NCBI RefSeq assembly: GCF_036456085.1
Contig: NZ_CP138632.1
Span: forward strand, 1,345,001 to 1,409,000
Source: Veillonella parvula
Lineage (GTDB): Bacteria > Bacillota > Negativicutes > Veillonellales > Veillonellaceae
DNA: 64,000 nucleotides
Direction: 5' to 3'
Shown here piece after piece: positions 28,201 to 37,447 of this stretch. The number at the start of each line of letters is the position of its first letter. Position 1 is the stretch's first letter. Under the pieces are notes generated by a model. That model ran no database searches. It was not told the origin of the DNA and saw only the letters and a list, made by a program, of their open reading frames with translations. A program made the translations under genes and the position numbers.

Positions 28201-29025
28201 AGATTGAGCCGCTGAAAGCATGCCTAGTGCAGCCAGTTGATTATCGTATATATTTTGCCATTTGTGAGGCCCTGTCGGATCGAGCAAGATTTGTTCCATC
28301 CGCTCTAAGCGCTCGCGAATGCGATTGATAACATCCATGTGATTCGACCACATATATTCACCCCACAACGTATCACTAGGGTTTATGGTCATCGCCTCTT
28401 TATAAGGCTCTAAGGCTTTTCGTAGCCATCCATCGGGATTGGCGAGGGACATGGCGTAGTTATACAGGGACATAATCTTCGCCGTTAAGCCTGCATCAGA
28501 TTTATCATCGCTGAAGAAATCCGCTAGCTCATAGATATTATAAAGGCCCTCTTCATAGGATTTAGTTAATAAATCGGCTAATACCTCTTGTTGTAGCAAT
28601 GCCATTTCTGCTTCATTGCCGATGCGCGCTGTCGGATTAATGTCGAGCTTATAGAAATAGGACCGGATTACCCATTGGCAAAAGGAATGCAATGTAGAAA
28701 TATGAGCCGAGGGCAACAGATTGAGCTGTCGTTCAAGGCGCGCTTGTAGTGCAGCATCATCTGTAGATTCCATGGCTTTAGCCAAGGCAAGGCCAATACG
28801 AGCGCTCATCTCTTGGGCTGCGGCCTTTGTGAAAGTTACAACCATGAGTTCTTGAACAGATAAGGGATTATCCATGTCCTTAAGGCGCGTAATAATGCGT
28901 TCTACTAGGACCGCTGTCTTACCTGAACCGGCAGCGGCCGCAACAAGTAAGGTCTGATTATCTAAAGAGGAGTCCTTAGGCGCTATGATGGCAGACTCCT
29001 GCTCTGGCGTCCATTTAACACCCAT
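25270..29025 (-). CDS. addA: Helicase-nuclease subunit AddA
   Basis: 1251 residues from ATG 29025, preceded by AAAGGAGG. UvrD-type helicase and RecB-type nuclease of the AddAB double-strand-break repair enzyme. Walker A AAAGSGKTAVLVERI near residue 35, QELMVVTFTKAAA, IMVDEYQDTN (Walker B), YVGDVKQAIYSFR, LMTIHKSKGLEFPVVF, VALTRARDKLFMTG, and the C-terminal nuclease motif WVLVDYKTDRV. The start overlaps the end of addB by 11 bp, so the two are co-translated. Length is normal for AddA. Confidence 0.95.
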   Translation of the reverse strand: MGVKWTPEQESAIIAPKDSSLDNQTLLVAAAAGSGKTAVLVERIITRLKDMDNPLSVQELMVVTFTKAAAQEMSARIGLALAKAMESTDDAALQARLERQLNLLPSAHISTLHSFCQWVIRSYFYKLDINPTARIGNEAEMALLQQEVLADLLTKSYEEGLYNIYELADFFSDDKSDAGLTAKIMSLYNYAMSLANPDGWLRKALEPYKEAMTINPSDTLWGEYMWSNHMDVINRIRERLERMEQILLDPTGPHKWQNIYDNQLAALGMLSAAQSWNDMGDACKHMDTFIKDQFRMGSKEAQAYDPILVAEFRSLGGQNKDDLKAMQNAIFTVPEATLQEQFKAQYPIIEGLVELTIAFHKAYRDMKQEQGIMDFSDLEHLCLALLVEPGTEDDPQPSEVAKELQDTFKEIMVDEYQDTNGVQETIINLISRVDNRFYVGDVKQAIYSFRMADSSLFMEKYNTYGGNDAVERRIDLAKNFRSDANILAATNFLFYQIMTEDAAELNYTEAESLIPGRIVEDAPEDWVGGDVELQLLDVSKDTLGASESDEDEGDDPENNERELDFIIQKIKEIHAAKKQVQNPDGTFRQIEWRDFAILRRSLAGWGTRAVEAMRQAGIPAVVNERDGYFEAQEIQLLLALLSIIDNPEQDLPMAAVLHSGLVGLDVNELGALRLSGEGSLWSLMPTYAEEAQDERLLAFICHMERWRTLSRRHGVTDLLWDIYESQDYVNYVGAMPNGLVRRANVLALYDRAKGYEASGFRGLFRFLRFVESLRDSNQDMPLANVVSEADNVVRLMTIHKSKGLEFPVVFLSGVQKRFNMMDLRSELLIDKNAGLGLKGYFPDIRVSFPTMPWFYVKDVKEAALKAEEQRILYVALTRARDKLFMTGFIKGFKNSKGVLSTMGELIKNAASVETQQLPTDIITQANTYLDWMMMGFARHLDGGNPLRVAIEYEGPTYFDLPDKQCRLKVEIHDGSLYGDLDYKADIDETTINKVRELKAVNSVELPQEIVDRFNYSYPYNDATRRTAKISVSELKRRFQERELEAGTIDTLNEPIATVEVLADDLANSVFGRKPQALQSEDDVLTGAQWGTLMHEAMQWLPLVTYTQASLTKELDALVANGTFTEEERNLLSDTSLYKFFSSDLGKRLINAKRIERELPFSMLFEGKRVYDTLEDGENLFLQGIIDTAFEEDGEWVLVDYKTDRVTSGEELIKRYKIQMDLYKEALQRLTGMPVKACYIYSFRLHDAIIVD

Positions 29026-32000
29026 GGTTTTCACCTCCTTTGCTACTATTATTTCCGTCGTTTAAGACCTCTTTCATCCGTTCTAATGCGTCATTCTCGG
29101 ACAATTTAGACAAATAATTATATCGATTACGGCTAGAGTCAAAGCGACATACCGTTCTGTAGTCGCAGAATGTACAAGGTCTAAGGCCATTCAATTGATA
29201 TGGCTTAATCGGGAACTGCCCTTCCCCAATGTGACGACCCGTCTCAGCCATCACGTGATTTGTATAGCGGCACATTATGTCAAATTCACCTGTAGACTTA
29301 ACCTTCCGCAAATCTCTGCTAGAAATGGTTTGATCTTTTTTCGTAGCAATCGGCACATAAGGCCCTCGCTTAGATCCATAGGACAAGAACTTATTGTCAA
29401 TATGCGTCAACAACTCTATATCATCGGAGAAGTACCCACTGTTTTGCCAAGCATCGCTTTCATTAGCCAACGAAACTGCATCTTCATAAGATATAGGCGC
29501 ATCAGCAGGGATTTTAGGGTTCTTCACGTAAGAGTAAACCACCGCCGCAGGGGACATAGATCCGCCATGTGTTTTACCATAAGCGGACTCCAAAGCCAAC
29601 AGATAGGTCATGAGTTGCAGTTTAAGTCCATAATACACATCTTGGGCCGTCACATGAGCACCACCCGACTTGTAATCGATAACCATGCCATAGGTTTGAT
29701 CATCCCGTGTATATTCGTCGATGCGGTCAATTTGACCGATGAGTCGCAAGTAACGGTCTTCACCAAGAGGGACCCGAATAGGATCCCAGCCACCTTGACG
29801 ACCAAAGTCTTGCTCTAAATACTTCGTATCAAAATCGCTGCGCTTAGACCACTCTACGAGGCGGTCTACCGTTACATGTAATGTTCTCTGAACACGTTGC
29901 TCGATGGCCTTTTGGTAGGCATCGCTCGTTTCCTCGCCTGCCTGATTCTCTTGTAAAATCTCATTGGCTACAGAGCGACATAGGTTGAGTTGCTCCTCTT
30001 CGTCGAGATCACGCCATTGTTTATTATTTTCTAATAGATAATTACCTAAACGCTCTAAATTAGCATGTAAGAACGTACCAATTTCGGGAGCACCAAAGGA
30101 ACGCACACGGCGCGGTTCTAGCTTCAAACCATATTGAGCATAGAACTTGAACGGACATTGTTGGTATCTCTCTAAACGTGTCACAGAACCAGACATATAG
30201 CCTTTAGACAAAAACAGACCATTCACTAAATCCTGCGTTATGACAGGCACATCGTTGTTATCTCGAATGCCACGTGATACCTCCGCTAAACGCGGACGAT
30301 AGGTTTCGCTTTCACGAGCCCAATTATAGAGGCCCCACCAAAGAGGATTGACCTCATAACCACTAAAGAGCGCCCCCCAACGCTCAGATAGCAATGACAG
30401 ACTTTGGAGCGGGCGCCACATGTAATCTGCCTCTGTATCAGGTGCAATGGAGAGAGGAATATCTACTGCCTGATCTACGTACCCAAGAGATTCTAATCGC
30501 TTTACAACGAGGGATGGCTCAAGACCTGTTCCATCCTCACCAGAGCCCGCATAGGACAAGGTCAACGAATCGGATGCCCGTGTCATGGCGAGATATAATA
30601 GGAAATTCTCGTTGAAAGCCTTCGGCAAGGCCCCTTCTGCTAAGGTAATGCCTGCATCGGCCAATTCTTGACGCTCCTTATCCTTGATGAGGCCTTCATC
30701 TCCCATACTTTGAGGAAATACGCCTTGGTTGAGGCCCATTACGAACACCTTAGGCCACCACTGGCTGTAACCACGTTCGATAGTGGTAATCACCACATGG
30801 TCTAAAAACGGCGGAATCATAGAGTAGTTTACATCGCTAAGGCCTTCTTCGAGGAGGAGCATCATCTCATCCAGAGTCAATATTTCATCCTTCATGACCA
30901 TAGAAATTTCGTCTATAAAGGAAAGAACCGCATTATACATCTGTTCATGACTAGCTTTGGATTCTTGATCACCTATAGTTTCTGCGTCCTTCGCCCATTC
31001 ATAGAGCCGCTCTGGCACTTGTAAGATTTCTAATAAACCATAAAGTTGTGTACCCCACTCAGCCCCTGTATGACCCTCCGCATTAGCAGCAAAGTCAAAC
31101 CATGGAGATAATATATCCATAATGGTTTCTCTTGCTTTGTTAACACGTGCTCTGCGTGGTGCATCTACGTGGCTTTCTTCATCTTGTCCCTCATGAAAGC
31201 CTCGTAAGTACGGCCAACTTTCACGTTCCCATTTATAATGATCGATGCCAAACTCGAGAACGTAGTTCTCTAACTCATCTACAGCCTCACGAGTAAGCGG
31301 CATCAAGTCCGTCTTGAGCAAGAGAAACATGCTGTCCCGACTATAGTTATGACGCACGATATCAAATAGAGCCGTCAATAGCTCGCCTAATGGATGGTTT
31401 TTCATAGGCCGCTGACGGTCAATAAAGTGCGGAATGTCGTAGCGAGCAAAAACCTTTTCTAAAGTATCACCGTAGGTTTCAGACTCGCGGAGCATGATAC
31501 ATACATCTCGGTAACGAGCCTCTTCAGCTGATTCTATATAGGCTAAAATACGACGAGCCACCGCATCGGCTTCGCGTTCCCTGTTATAGCCTCGAATAAT
31601 CGGAATCGTTGCATCTGTAGAGTTTTTCTTACTAGGGCTAGCAAAGTAATTAGCCTCTAGCTCTTGAACGACTTGAGGGCCCCGTTTTCCCTCAAAGCCA
31701 ACCCAGTCGATACTAGAATCATAACGCTCAACTAAGGTGTCGTAAATTTCTAAAGGACGGCTGAAGAGATGCTCCCCTCGACGAGCAAATTTTAACGCCT
31801 TTGGAGCCATCGGTAAATCAATAGTAATAACGGCTTCCTTCGCCAAGTCAAACAAAGTATAAATCAGCTCGTAGTGTGTGGGCGTAAACCAATGAAAACC
31901 ATCGATAAAGACATGGCTATTCTCCATGAGAGGAGATTGTGGCAAAGCCTCTACAATTTCCATGATAGGATCGATGTCGCGCTCCCCATGACGACTGAGT

Positions 32001-32509
32001 TCCTCTTCATAGGCAGACATACAGATAGCTAGCTCGCGCAATTTCTTTTGTAATATATTATTTTTAACAGACTCTGCCCCTCGTTCTAGGTCAGCAGGGC
32101 CTACACGAAAGGCGCGGAATTCAGAAAAGAGCTGTTGCAATACGGAGGAAAACTCAGGCCGCTTTGTAGCCTGTTCTAACAGCCCTAGTTCCTTTTGCTT
32201 TCGTTTCATTACAAGGCGCAACAACATAGACCGGCCAAAGCTTGATAAACTTGATTGACCAGCCCCTTTTGAGCCTATCGATTGATATACCTGATAACCC
32301 AAACGCCCAAAGCCTACGACACGAACTGTAGTAAAACCTTTTTCAAGCATAAATTCAGCTAGCTCCCGTTCTACCCGATAGGTGGCAGGTTCAGGAACAA
32401 GCAAAATTATTGGTTCCCCTGGACAATCTGTCATGACCTGACGGATGCGCTCATATACGGCACGTGTCTTGCCTGATCCAGCCCGTCCATAATAGACGCT
32501 AATACTCAT
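29015..32509 (-). CDS. addB: Helicase-nuclease subunit AddB
   Basis: 1164 residues. Walker A GRAGSGKTRAVYERI at the N terminus. The C-terminal nuclease domain has GMVIDYKSGG and the four-cysteine iron-sulfur set: one Cys in YQQCPFKFYAQYGL (about residue 797) and three in CTFCDYRTVC near the C terminus. Partner of AddA in end resection at Chi-like sites. GGGAGGT site before ATG 32509. Promoter is presumably in the repeat-bearing upstream gap. Confidence 0.94.
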   Translation of the reverse strand: MSISVYYGRAGSGKTRAVYERIRQVMTDCPGEPIILLVPEPATYRVERELAEFMLEKGFTTVRVVGFGRLGYQVYQSIGSKGAGQSSLSSFGRSMLLRLVMKRKQKELGLLEQATKRPEFSSVLQQLFSEFRAFRVGPADLERGAESVKNNILQKKLRELAICMSAYEEELSRHGERDIDPIMEIVEALPQSPLMENSHVFIDGFHWFTPTHYELIYTLFDLAKEAVITIDLPMAPKALKFARRGEHLFSRPLEIYDTLVERYDSSIDWVGFEGKRGPQVVQELEANYFASPSKKNSTDATIPIIRGYNREREADAVARRILAYIESAEEARYRDVCIMLRESETYGDTLEKVFARYDIPHFIDRQRPMKNHPLGELLTALFDIVRHNYSRDSMFLLLKTDLMPLTREAVDELENYVLEFGIDHYKWERESWPYLRGFHEGQDEESHVDAPRRARVNKARETIMDILSPWFDFAANAEGHTGAEWGTQLYGLLEILQVPERLYEWAKDAETIGDQESKASHEQMYNAVLSFIDEISMVMKDEILTLDEMMLLLEEGLSDVNYSMIPPFLDHVVITTIERGYSQWWPKVFVMGLNQGVFPQSMGDEGLIKDKERQELADAGITLAEGALPKAFNENFLLYLAMTRASDSLTLSYAGSGEDGTGLEPSLVVKRLESLGYVDQAVDIPLSIAPDTEADYMWRPLQSLSLLSERWGALFSGYEVNPLWWGLYNWARESETYRPRLAEVSRGIRDNNDVPVITQDLVNGLFLSKGYMSGSVTRLERYQQCPFKFYAQYGLKLEPRRVRSFGAPEIGTFLHANLERLGNYLLENNKQWRDLDEEEQLNLCRSVANEILQENQAGEETSDAYQKAIEQRVQRTLHVTVDRLVEWSKRSDFDTKYLEQDFGRQGGWDPIRVPLGEDRYLRLIGQIDRIDEYTRDDQTYGMVIDYKSGGAHVTAQDVYYGLKLQLMTYLLALESAYGKTHGGSMSPAAVVYSYVKNPKIPADAPISYEDAVSLANESDAWQNSGYFSDDIELLTHIDNKFLSYGSKRGPYVPIATKKDQTISSRDLRKVKSTGEFDIMCRYTNHVMAETGRHIGEGQFPIKPYQLNGLRPCTFCDYRTVCRFDSSRNRYNYLSKLSENDALERMKEVLNDGNNSSKGGENHGC

Positions 32510-32586
32510 GAGACCTCCCTAGTGAAACTTTCACCATCTCAATTGATGTAATCCACAAATGTATATTGCTCATATCAGTTAACGCA

Positions 32587-32649
32587 TTAGATATAGCACT
32601 ACACAAATTAGTTGTAGCACTATACGAATTAGATATAGCATTAAACGAA
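32587..32649. repeat. Three 21-bp tandem repeats upstream of addB
   Basis: Units at 32587, 32608 and 32629, each 21 bp of the form TTAGATATAGCACTACACAAA with 2-5 changes. The rest of the 350-bp gap (32510-32860) is AT-rich, with the promoter of the rightward exported-protein gene at its end. Confidence 0.75.
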
Positions 32650-32778
32650 GTTTTTCGATATAATAAATTACTATACTGATTATTATTATATAGTAATATG
32701 ACATTCTATGGCTAATTGTACAATATTTGACTCATCTGATTATATTTATTTATAATTAAGATAATATTTTATATTTTA

Positions 32779-32807
32779 TTTACAATTAGCATGAATTCCT
32801 ATATAAT
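32779..32807 (+). promoter_or_regulatory. Sigma-70-type promoter
   Basis: TTTACA (32779-32784), 17-bp spacer, TATAAT (32802-32807), about 50 bp before the start codon of the exported protein. A near-consensus, strong promoter. Confidence 0.8.
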
Positions 32808-32860
32808 ACAAGTTAGTATCTGTGTTATTTGTAAAATCATGTATTTAGGAGTAAATTATT

Positions 32861-33853
32861 ATGAACAAAAAACATTTAGCAACTGCTTTTGCAGTATTTG
32901 CAGCGACAACAATGTCTTTCTCTGCTTTTGCTGCAACTATCGATGCTAACGCACGCGCTTATGAACGTGCTTCAGCAGAGCAATATTCTTATCCTGCACC
33001 ACAAGCGGCTACGCCAGCTTACCAAACTAGTTATGCCACAAGTGCACCGCGCCCTGGTTACAAACCATTGCCAGCAGTGCCTTATACAGCAGGCGATATG
33101 GCTCAACAAATGCCTGTATCTAAAGAATTAGGCGATCCAATCTTTGTGGCACCACAAACAACAGCTGTAGGTCTTCAAATCATGGATCCTATCCCTACTG
33201 AAGCCCAACCTGTATACCAAGAAACTGTAAACTCCGTAACAGCTAATGGCAACGGCAGTTCCTACGTTTCTCGCTACAAAGCTAACCAATTGAATGCGTT
33301 TGACTTATTGTTAAATGGCAAAACTTACACATATGACTTGCCTGCATACACTAATGGCTACCAAGTGAAAACTGCTAGCTCTTACAACCGTGCTGGCAAC
33401 GGTGTTGCGAATGTATTCTCTACAAACGTAATCACTGAAGCAGTTGTAAATAACAACTCTTTGCGCATCACTGTAAACATGACTCAACCAACAGCTGTGG
33501 CAGCCGCTAAATTGCGTTCCATGCAACAATCTGGTCAAGTAGCAAGTGGTGAAGTAGCTGCATTGTTCGCTTACAATGAAAGCTATGATGGTGTAAAACA
33601 AGCCGCTCATTATGATATTTTCAACAACAACGGTCGTTACATCGTTGTTAAATCCGGTGCTGTAACTGTACCAAATGGTGCACAACACCCTTACGCAACT
33701 GCATTATTCGCAGTAACTGAAGACACTGTAGCAGCTGTAACCGTATCTGGCAACACTGCTGAAGCTTCTGATTTAGTAAAAGGCACTGCATACGCAATTG
33801 CACAATCTGCTAAGGTGTCCAATAACAAAGTATCTACTAAATCTAAAAAATAA
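32861..33853 (+). CDS. Abundant-looking exported protein of unknown function
   Basis: 330 residues with a signal peptide (MNKKHLATAFAVFAATTMSF, cut near AFA-ATID). The first 100 mature residues are Pro/Ala/Gln/Tyr-rich and probably flexible; the later part (about 130-320) is predicted mixed alpha/beta (GKTYTYDLPAYTNGYQVK, NSLRITVNMTQPTAVA). The strong promoter and simple codon use suggest high expression. No family recognised. Monocistronic, with a terminator after it. Confidence 0.75.
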   Translation: MNKKHLATAFAVFAATTMSFSAFAATIDANARAYERASAEQYSYPAPQAATPAYQTSYATSAPRPGYKPLPAVPYTAGDMAQQMPVSKELGDPIFVAPQTTAVGLQIMDPIPTEAQPVYQETVNSVTANGNGSSYVSRYKANQLNAFDLLLNGKTYTYDLPAYTNGYQVKTASSYNRAGNGVANVFSTNVITEAVVNNNSLRITVNMTQPTAVAAAKLRSMQQSGQVASGEVAALFAYNESYDGVKQAAHYDIFNNNGRYIVVKSGAVTVPNGAQHPYATALFAVTEDTVAAVTVSGNTAEASDLVKGTAYAIAQSAKVSNNKVSTKSKK

Positions 33854-33923
33854 TTTGTTACGAATTTAATTTTATCTGGTGAAAGCCCCCAACTTTCGCT
33901 AGCACAAAAGACTATAAATCACT

Positions 33924-33960
33924 AACTCCCCCAATGAGACAACTCATTAGGGGAGTTTTT
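33924..33960 (+). terminator. Rho-independent terminator
   Basis: AACTCCCCCAATGAG / CTCATTAGGGGAGTT with one mismatch, followed by TTT. Confidence 0.88.
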
Positions 33961-34016
33961 ATATTTTTTATATTACAGTTGCATTATAGTCCCATTCCAG
34001 TTCTATTATAGCCCCG

Positions 34017-34565
34017 TTATAATCGCGTAAAGACCTCTAATGCCTTATACGCCATTAATCGATAACCACGCTCGTTGGGATGTACCTCTCCGGCAAAGAC
34101 AATTTGTCCAATTTGATCTGCTTCAAACAAGGTAGTATAGAAATCTATAACTTTAATATTATGTGCCTCTGCGTAGGCTTTTAGGTGTTCATTAACCTCT
34201 CGTACAACCAGATCTAATCCGTCCATATCGCTATCAATTTGAGTTTCTAAACCGATGATTACCGTCCCTTTTGTACTAGCAAGCTCAATAGCTTTCACCA
34301 AAGCCTTGTACACATAGGTACTATCTCGACCTTGTAAAATATCGTTAGTGCCACACATCAAGAAAATATAACGTGTTGGATCGGATACAGCAGTAACCGC
34401 CCAATTTTCAATATTATATATCATCCCCTGTACGGAGCAGCCATCTTCACCATAATTTGTAAAATTAACACCCTCTATGGATGCATCACAGATTTCGACC
34501 CAACCCCGTCCATAAGGCACATCATAGCCACGCGTAATGCTATCGCCAAAACAGATGATTTCCAT
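34017..34565 (-). CDS. SGNH/GDSL hydrolase
   Basis: 182 residues. Block I FGDSITRGYDV (Ser nucleophile), block II Gly in NYGEDGCS, block III MCGTNDIL (Asn), block V GEVHPNERGY (His, with Asp replaced by Glu two before). Lacks a signal peptide, so cytoplasmic lipase/esterase or acyl hydrolase. Substrate unknown. GGAGGG site before ATG 34565. Confidence 0.85.
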   Translation of the reverse strand: MEIICFGDSITRGYDVPYGRGWVEICDASIEGVNFTNYGEDGCSVQGMIYNIENWAVTAVSDPTRYIFLMCGTNDILQGRDSTYVYKALVKAIELASTKGTVIIGLETQIDSDMDGLDLVVREVNEHLKAYAEAHNIKVIDFYTTLFEADQIGQIVFAGEVHPNERGYRLMAYKALEVFTRL

Positions 34566-34637
34566 TTACATCCCTCCTGTACTATGACTCAATCATATAA
34601 TAAAAGAACACCATACACAATATACATATTAATTACA

Positions 34638-34709
34638 AAAAGGACCCGTTTTGAACTGCCCTCCAATTAGATACAATTTTTAGAAAGGCAGTTCATTTAC
34701 GGATCCTTT
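34638..34709 (-). terminator. Large hairpin terminator after the MFS gene
   Basis: AAAAGGACCCGTTTTGAACT and AGTTCATTTACGGATCCTTTT pair over about 20 bp with a few mismatches. Confidence 0.8.
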
Positions 34710-34713
34710 TATA

Positions 34714-35940
34714 TTATTTAAGACGAATGAAGAACAATGCACATGCACCGATAATAGGCGCTATAGCGATAGACATCAAGGACATTTGGTAACTGCCCGT
34801 CATGACGAGGACATTGCCCAAGAGCAGTGGTGCCAAGAGAGCACCAATTTGGTTAAACAAATTTACAAAGCCTGCTGTTGTGCCGCGTAAATGAGGCGCT
34901 GCAGATTGAACTACAAGGGCATTGGTCAACGCACTATGCATAAAGGCACCTATACCGAGGATTGGACCTGTTACAAAGAGCATATTTGGATTTGCCGTAC
35001 TTGCAAACAAGATTAAAGCTGGCGCAAATAAGAACATAACGAGCGCCGCTAAATGGTTCTTCTTAATTGGCAAAATATCAGATAAAATACCGATCGTTGG
35101 TTTTGCAATTAGCGCAGCCGTACCGAACACGCTCATGACTTGGCCTGCATAGATAGCCGTTACACCTAATTGTTTAACCATGTACAAGTTCGCCCATTGC
35201 GTTACGCCCCAAGTCGTACCTGTTGCGAAGAAGCCAGCAATGGCCAAGCAACGAATGTTACGGTTAGAAACGATGTGCTTCAAGTTTTCTACTAAAGACG
35301 TTTGGCCTACGCCAAGCTTAGCAGCCGCTGCAGAAGCCTCGGCTTCTCGTTGTGCGAGAATTTCTACACTAGGCTTACGCACCGTGAAGTAACATAACAC
35401 GAGTACTACCAATGGCAAGATTGCTGTAGCAAGGAATGCAGTTTGCCAACCGTAATGTGTAGCCACATACGGTGCGTAAAGGTTTACCGTAGTAATACCA
35501 AAGGAAGTACAACTCATGAAGATACCTACGGCCGCACCGCGTTGGTTCGGACCGAAGTGATCGCCGATAGCACTCAAGCAAGAAGCTTGTACAGGGCCAG
35601 ACATAACACCTAGCAAGAAGCGCAAGCCCCAAGCCATGTTATAGTCTGTAATGGTACTCATCAAAGCCGTTACAGCAGCCATACCAATCAAACTAAACAA
35701 GATAGTACGTCTATAACCGATTTTATCGGCTAAGATGCCACCTGGTAATACCGTTAACGCATACCCAAAGTAAAAGGCCGAAATGTGTTGAGCCCCCATC
35801 TTAGCTGTAAAATGCAACGCCTCATTGAGGATAGGCATAACAGATGCCCAAGACAAGCGCATAACAAAGCTCAACAAAAACGTGAGCCACACGCTAAGGA
35901 GAATTAAAATCTGAGTTCGTGAGAAACTAAGTCGATTCAT
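34714..35940 (-). CDS. MFS transporter (anion:cation symporter-like)
   Basis: 408 residues, twelve membrane segments. The loop 2-3 MFS motif GGILADKIGYRRTI is present (about residue 67). RFLLGVMSGPVQASCLSAI and the weaker second-half loop PTIGILSDILPIKK support the family; the pattern fits the glucarate/phthalate (ACS) group of organic-acid carriers. AAAGGGGC site before ATG 35940. Last clear Veillonella-type gene before the toxin/immunity array. Confidence 0.82.
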   Translation of the reverse strand: MNRLSFSRTQILILLSVWLTFLLSFVMRLSWASVMPILNEALHFTAKMGAQHISAFYFGYALTVLPGGILADKIGYRRTILFSLIGMAAVTALMSTITDYNMAWGLRFLLGVMSGPVQASCLSAIGDHFGPNQRGAAVGIFMSCTSFGITTVNLYAPYVATHYGWQTAFLATAILPLVVLVLCYFTVRKPSVEILAQREAEASAAAAKLGVGQTSLVENLKHIVSNRNIRCLAIAGFFATGTTWGVTQWANLYMVKQLGVTAIYAGQVMSVFGTAALIAKPTIGILSDILPIKKNHLAALVMFLFAPALILFASTANPNMLFVTGPILGIGAFMHSALTNALVVQSAAPHLRGTTAGFVNLFNQIGALLAPLLLGNVLVMTGSYQMSLMSIAIAPIIGACALFFIRLK

Positions 35941-36300
35941 ACGAGCCCCTTTCTACAGAATAAAAACATATAAAGTAATCATACTATAAATAGAAATATT
36001 TTTTCAAATACAAAGCATGACGAGTAATACAAAAGAACCCTCTACCGATTAGATAAAGGGTTCTCTCTAGTATTATACAAGGAACGGGCTCCAATTGCCT
36101 TACCAAGTATATCAATAAATCAAAAGAAACGAGCAACAGGCAACAAATGGCCCAACCAATCTCTAAAGATTTATAGTATACAAATAGTATAGCATGGGTG
36201 CGAGATTAAAGATATATATAAAGCGCTCTAGGCATAACCTAAAGGGCTTTATACTACTTGCTTACATAAAAGTACGAGACCAATCATAGGTATATCTAGA
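35941..36300. other. Junction between chromosome backbone and toxin/immunity array
   Basis: 360 bp without a gene. Contains a hairpin AGAACCCT/AAGGGTTCT at about 36030-36063 and another, TAAAGCCC-type, at about 36218-36251. No tRNA gene, integrase or direct repeat could be seen that would mark an island edge. Confidence 0.4.
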
Positions 36301-36633
36301 TTACAGTAAATCTATTATAGGTAATTCAAGAATATCTTTCGTTGTTAATTCTCCAATTTTCTTTTCGATAAAAGACAACTTCCTATTTTTCACTAATTTG
36401 TCATCATGGAACGCATATTCGTAGATTTTTCCATTTGTTTTATTATAGACATATCCATAATAATCATCCTGATCATTCTCATCTTCAACAAAATTCATGA
36501 AGAATATTTCATCATCTTGATTTAATCTCTCTATTACTGCACTGTATAAATTTGGCACCTCATTTACTACAAAACTTGTACATTCCAAAACACTTTCCAG
36601 TAAAATTCCAGATGTTAATTCTTTAGGCTCCAT
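36301..36633 (-). CDS. Probable immunity protein, unknown family
   Basis: 110 residues from ATG 36633, which has a GGAG site (ATAGGAGTTAAATCA) 8 nt upstream. The frame is open up to an ATG at 36681 that directly abuts the previous stop, so a longer 126-residue version is possible. Acidic, soluble, with DEIFFMNFVEDENDQDD in the middle. No family recognised. Position next to other small acidic genes suggests an immunity role; this is inference. Confidence 0.55.
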   Translation of the reverse strand: MEPKELTSGILLESVLECTSFVVNEVPNLYSAVIERLNQDDEIFFMNFVEDENDQDDYYGYVYNKTNGKIYEYAFHDDKLVKNRKLSFIEKKIGELTTKDILELPIIDLL

Positions 36634-36681
36634 TGATTTAACTCCTATCTTTCTAAATAGGCTACTCAGGCTTGCATCCAT

Positions 36682-37227
36682 TTATCTATATTTCTTAATA
36701 TCCTGTAAGGTAATTATACTATTTCTTAAATCATCTAAAAATAACAATTGAATTTCATATTCACGTTTTAAATTTTCGTCCTCTATTTTGCCATCTTCGG
36801 AGTATGGGAAATTCGCTAAAGCATCTTTCCAGTTAATTACGTTTTCAGCACATGCAGCAAAGTAATAACTATCAGATGATTTTTGTTGTATACCTAGTAA
36901 CATATTTCTAATCGAAGCTAATAATTCTATAGTTCCTTGTGTTTCTACCATATCATTTAATGGATCATCATCATCCCAATTTATATCTTCTATAGCTTTT
37001 TGAGAGATTCCAATATTTATTTGGGAGAAATCATACCAACCAGCTTTAATGATAGCATCACAGAGTTGGTAGTTCACATTTGAATGAGTTATTTTAGTCA
37101 TATTTTCATTTATTTTTTTCTCAATGATCAGTGCATTACAGCACCAAGCCGCAAATTTACATTTCTTCTGTAGATCCATTTGATCTAAAAGAGATTGTAC
37201 TTTTTCAATATGTAATTCTATATTCAT
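36682..37227 (-). CDS. Probable immunity protein, unknown family
   Basis: 181 residues, soluble, helix-rich (KVQSLLDQMDLQKKCKFAAW, NVNYQLCDAIIKAGWYD). GAAAGGATGAG site before ATG 37227. It has no recognised domain. Its stop abuts the reading frame of the next gene, so the two are one transcript. The setting within remnants of Rhs toxins suggests an immunity gene. Confidence 0.6.
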   Translation of the reverse strand: MNIELHIEKVQSLLDQMDLQKKCKFAAWCCNALIIEKKINENMTKITHSNVNYQLCDAIIKAGWYDFSQINIGISQKAIEDINWDDDDPLNDMVETQGTIELLASIRNMLLGIQQKSSDSYYFAACAENVINWKDALANFPYSEDGKIEDENLKREYEIQLLFLDDLRNSIITLQDIKKYR

Positions 37228-37447
37228 AACTCATCCTTTCATTAATCATATACACCACCAGCACCGTCAACACTTTGTTATGGACAGATTGCGCCATTTC
37301 ACTTAGGTTTCGGGCAGCCATTGGGCGTTGTAGCCGTAGTTTGTGGTGTGACCAACAAGAGAGAAATTTGGTAGAAGCCGCGTGTATGTTACGCACATAC
37401 CCCATACCATAATTAAAAGTTTCATACAGGCTACAGTTTGCTTTTTT
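37228..37447 (-). other. Short GC-richer remnant between immunity genes
   Basis: 220 bp. A minus-strand frame reading HHKLRLQRPMAARNLSEMAQ crosses it without start signals, and a copy of the array's recurring ~30-bp word (AAAGTTTCATAC..GCTAC..TTTGC) is at 37416-37442. Probably the last shred of a toxin tip. Confidence 0.4.

Noticed and set aside
36065-36300. tRNA gene as island attachment site
   Set aside because: No cloverleaf or T-loop consensus could be seen in this gap.
37205-37405. A 66-codon minus-strand frame
   Set aside because: No ribosome site, overlaps the start of a better gene; kept only as a remnant.
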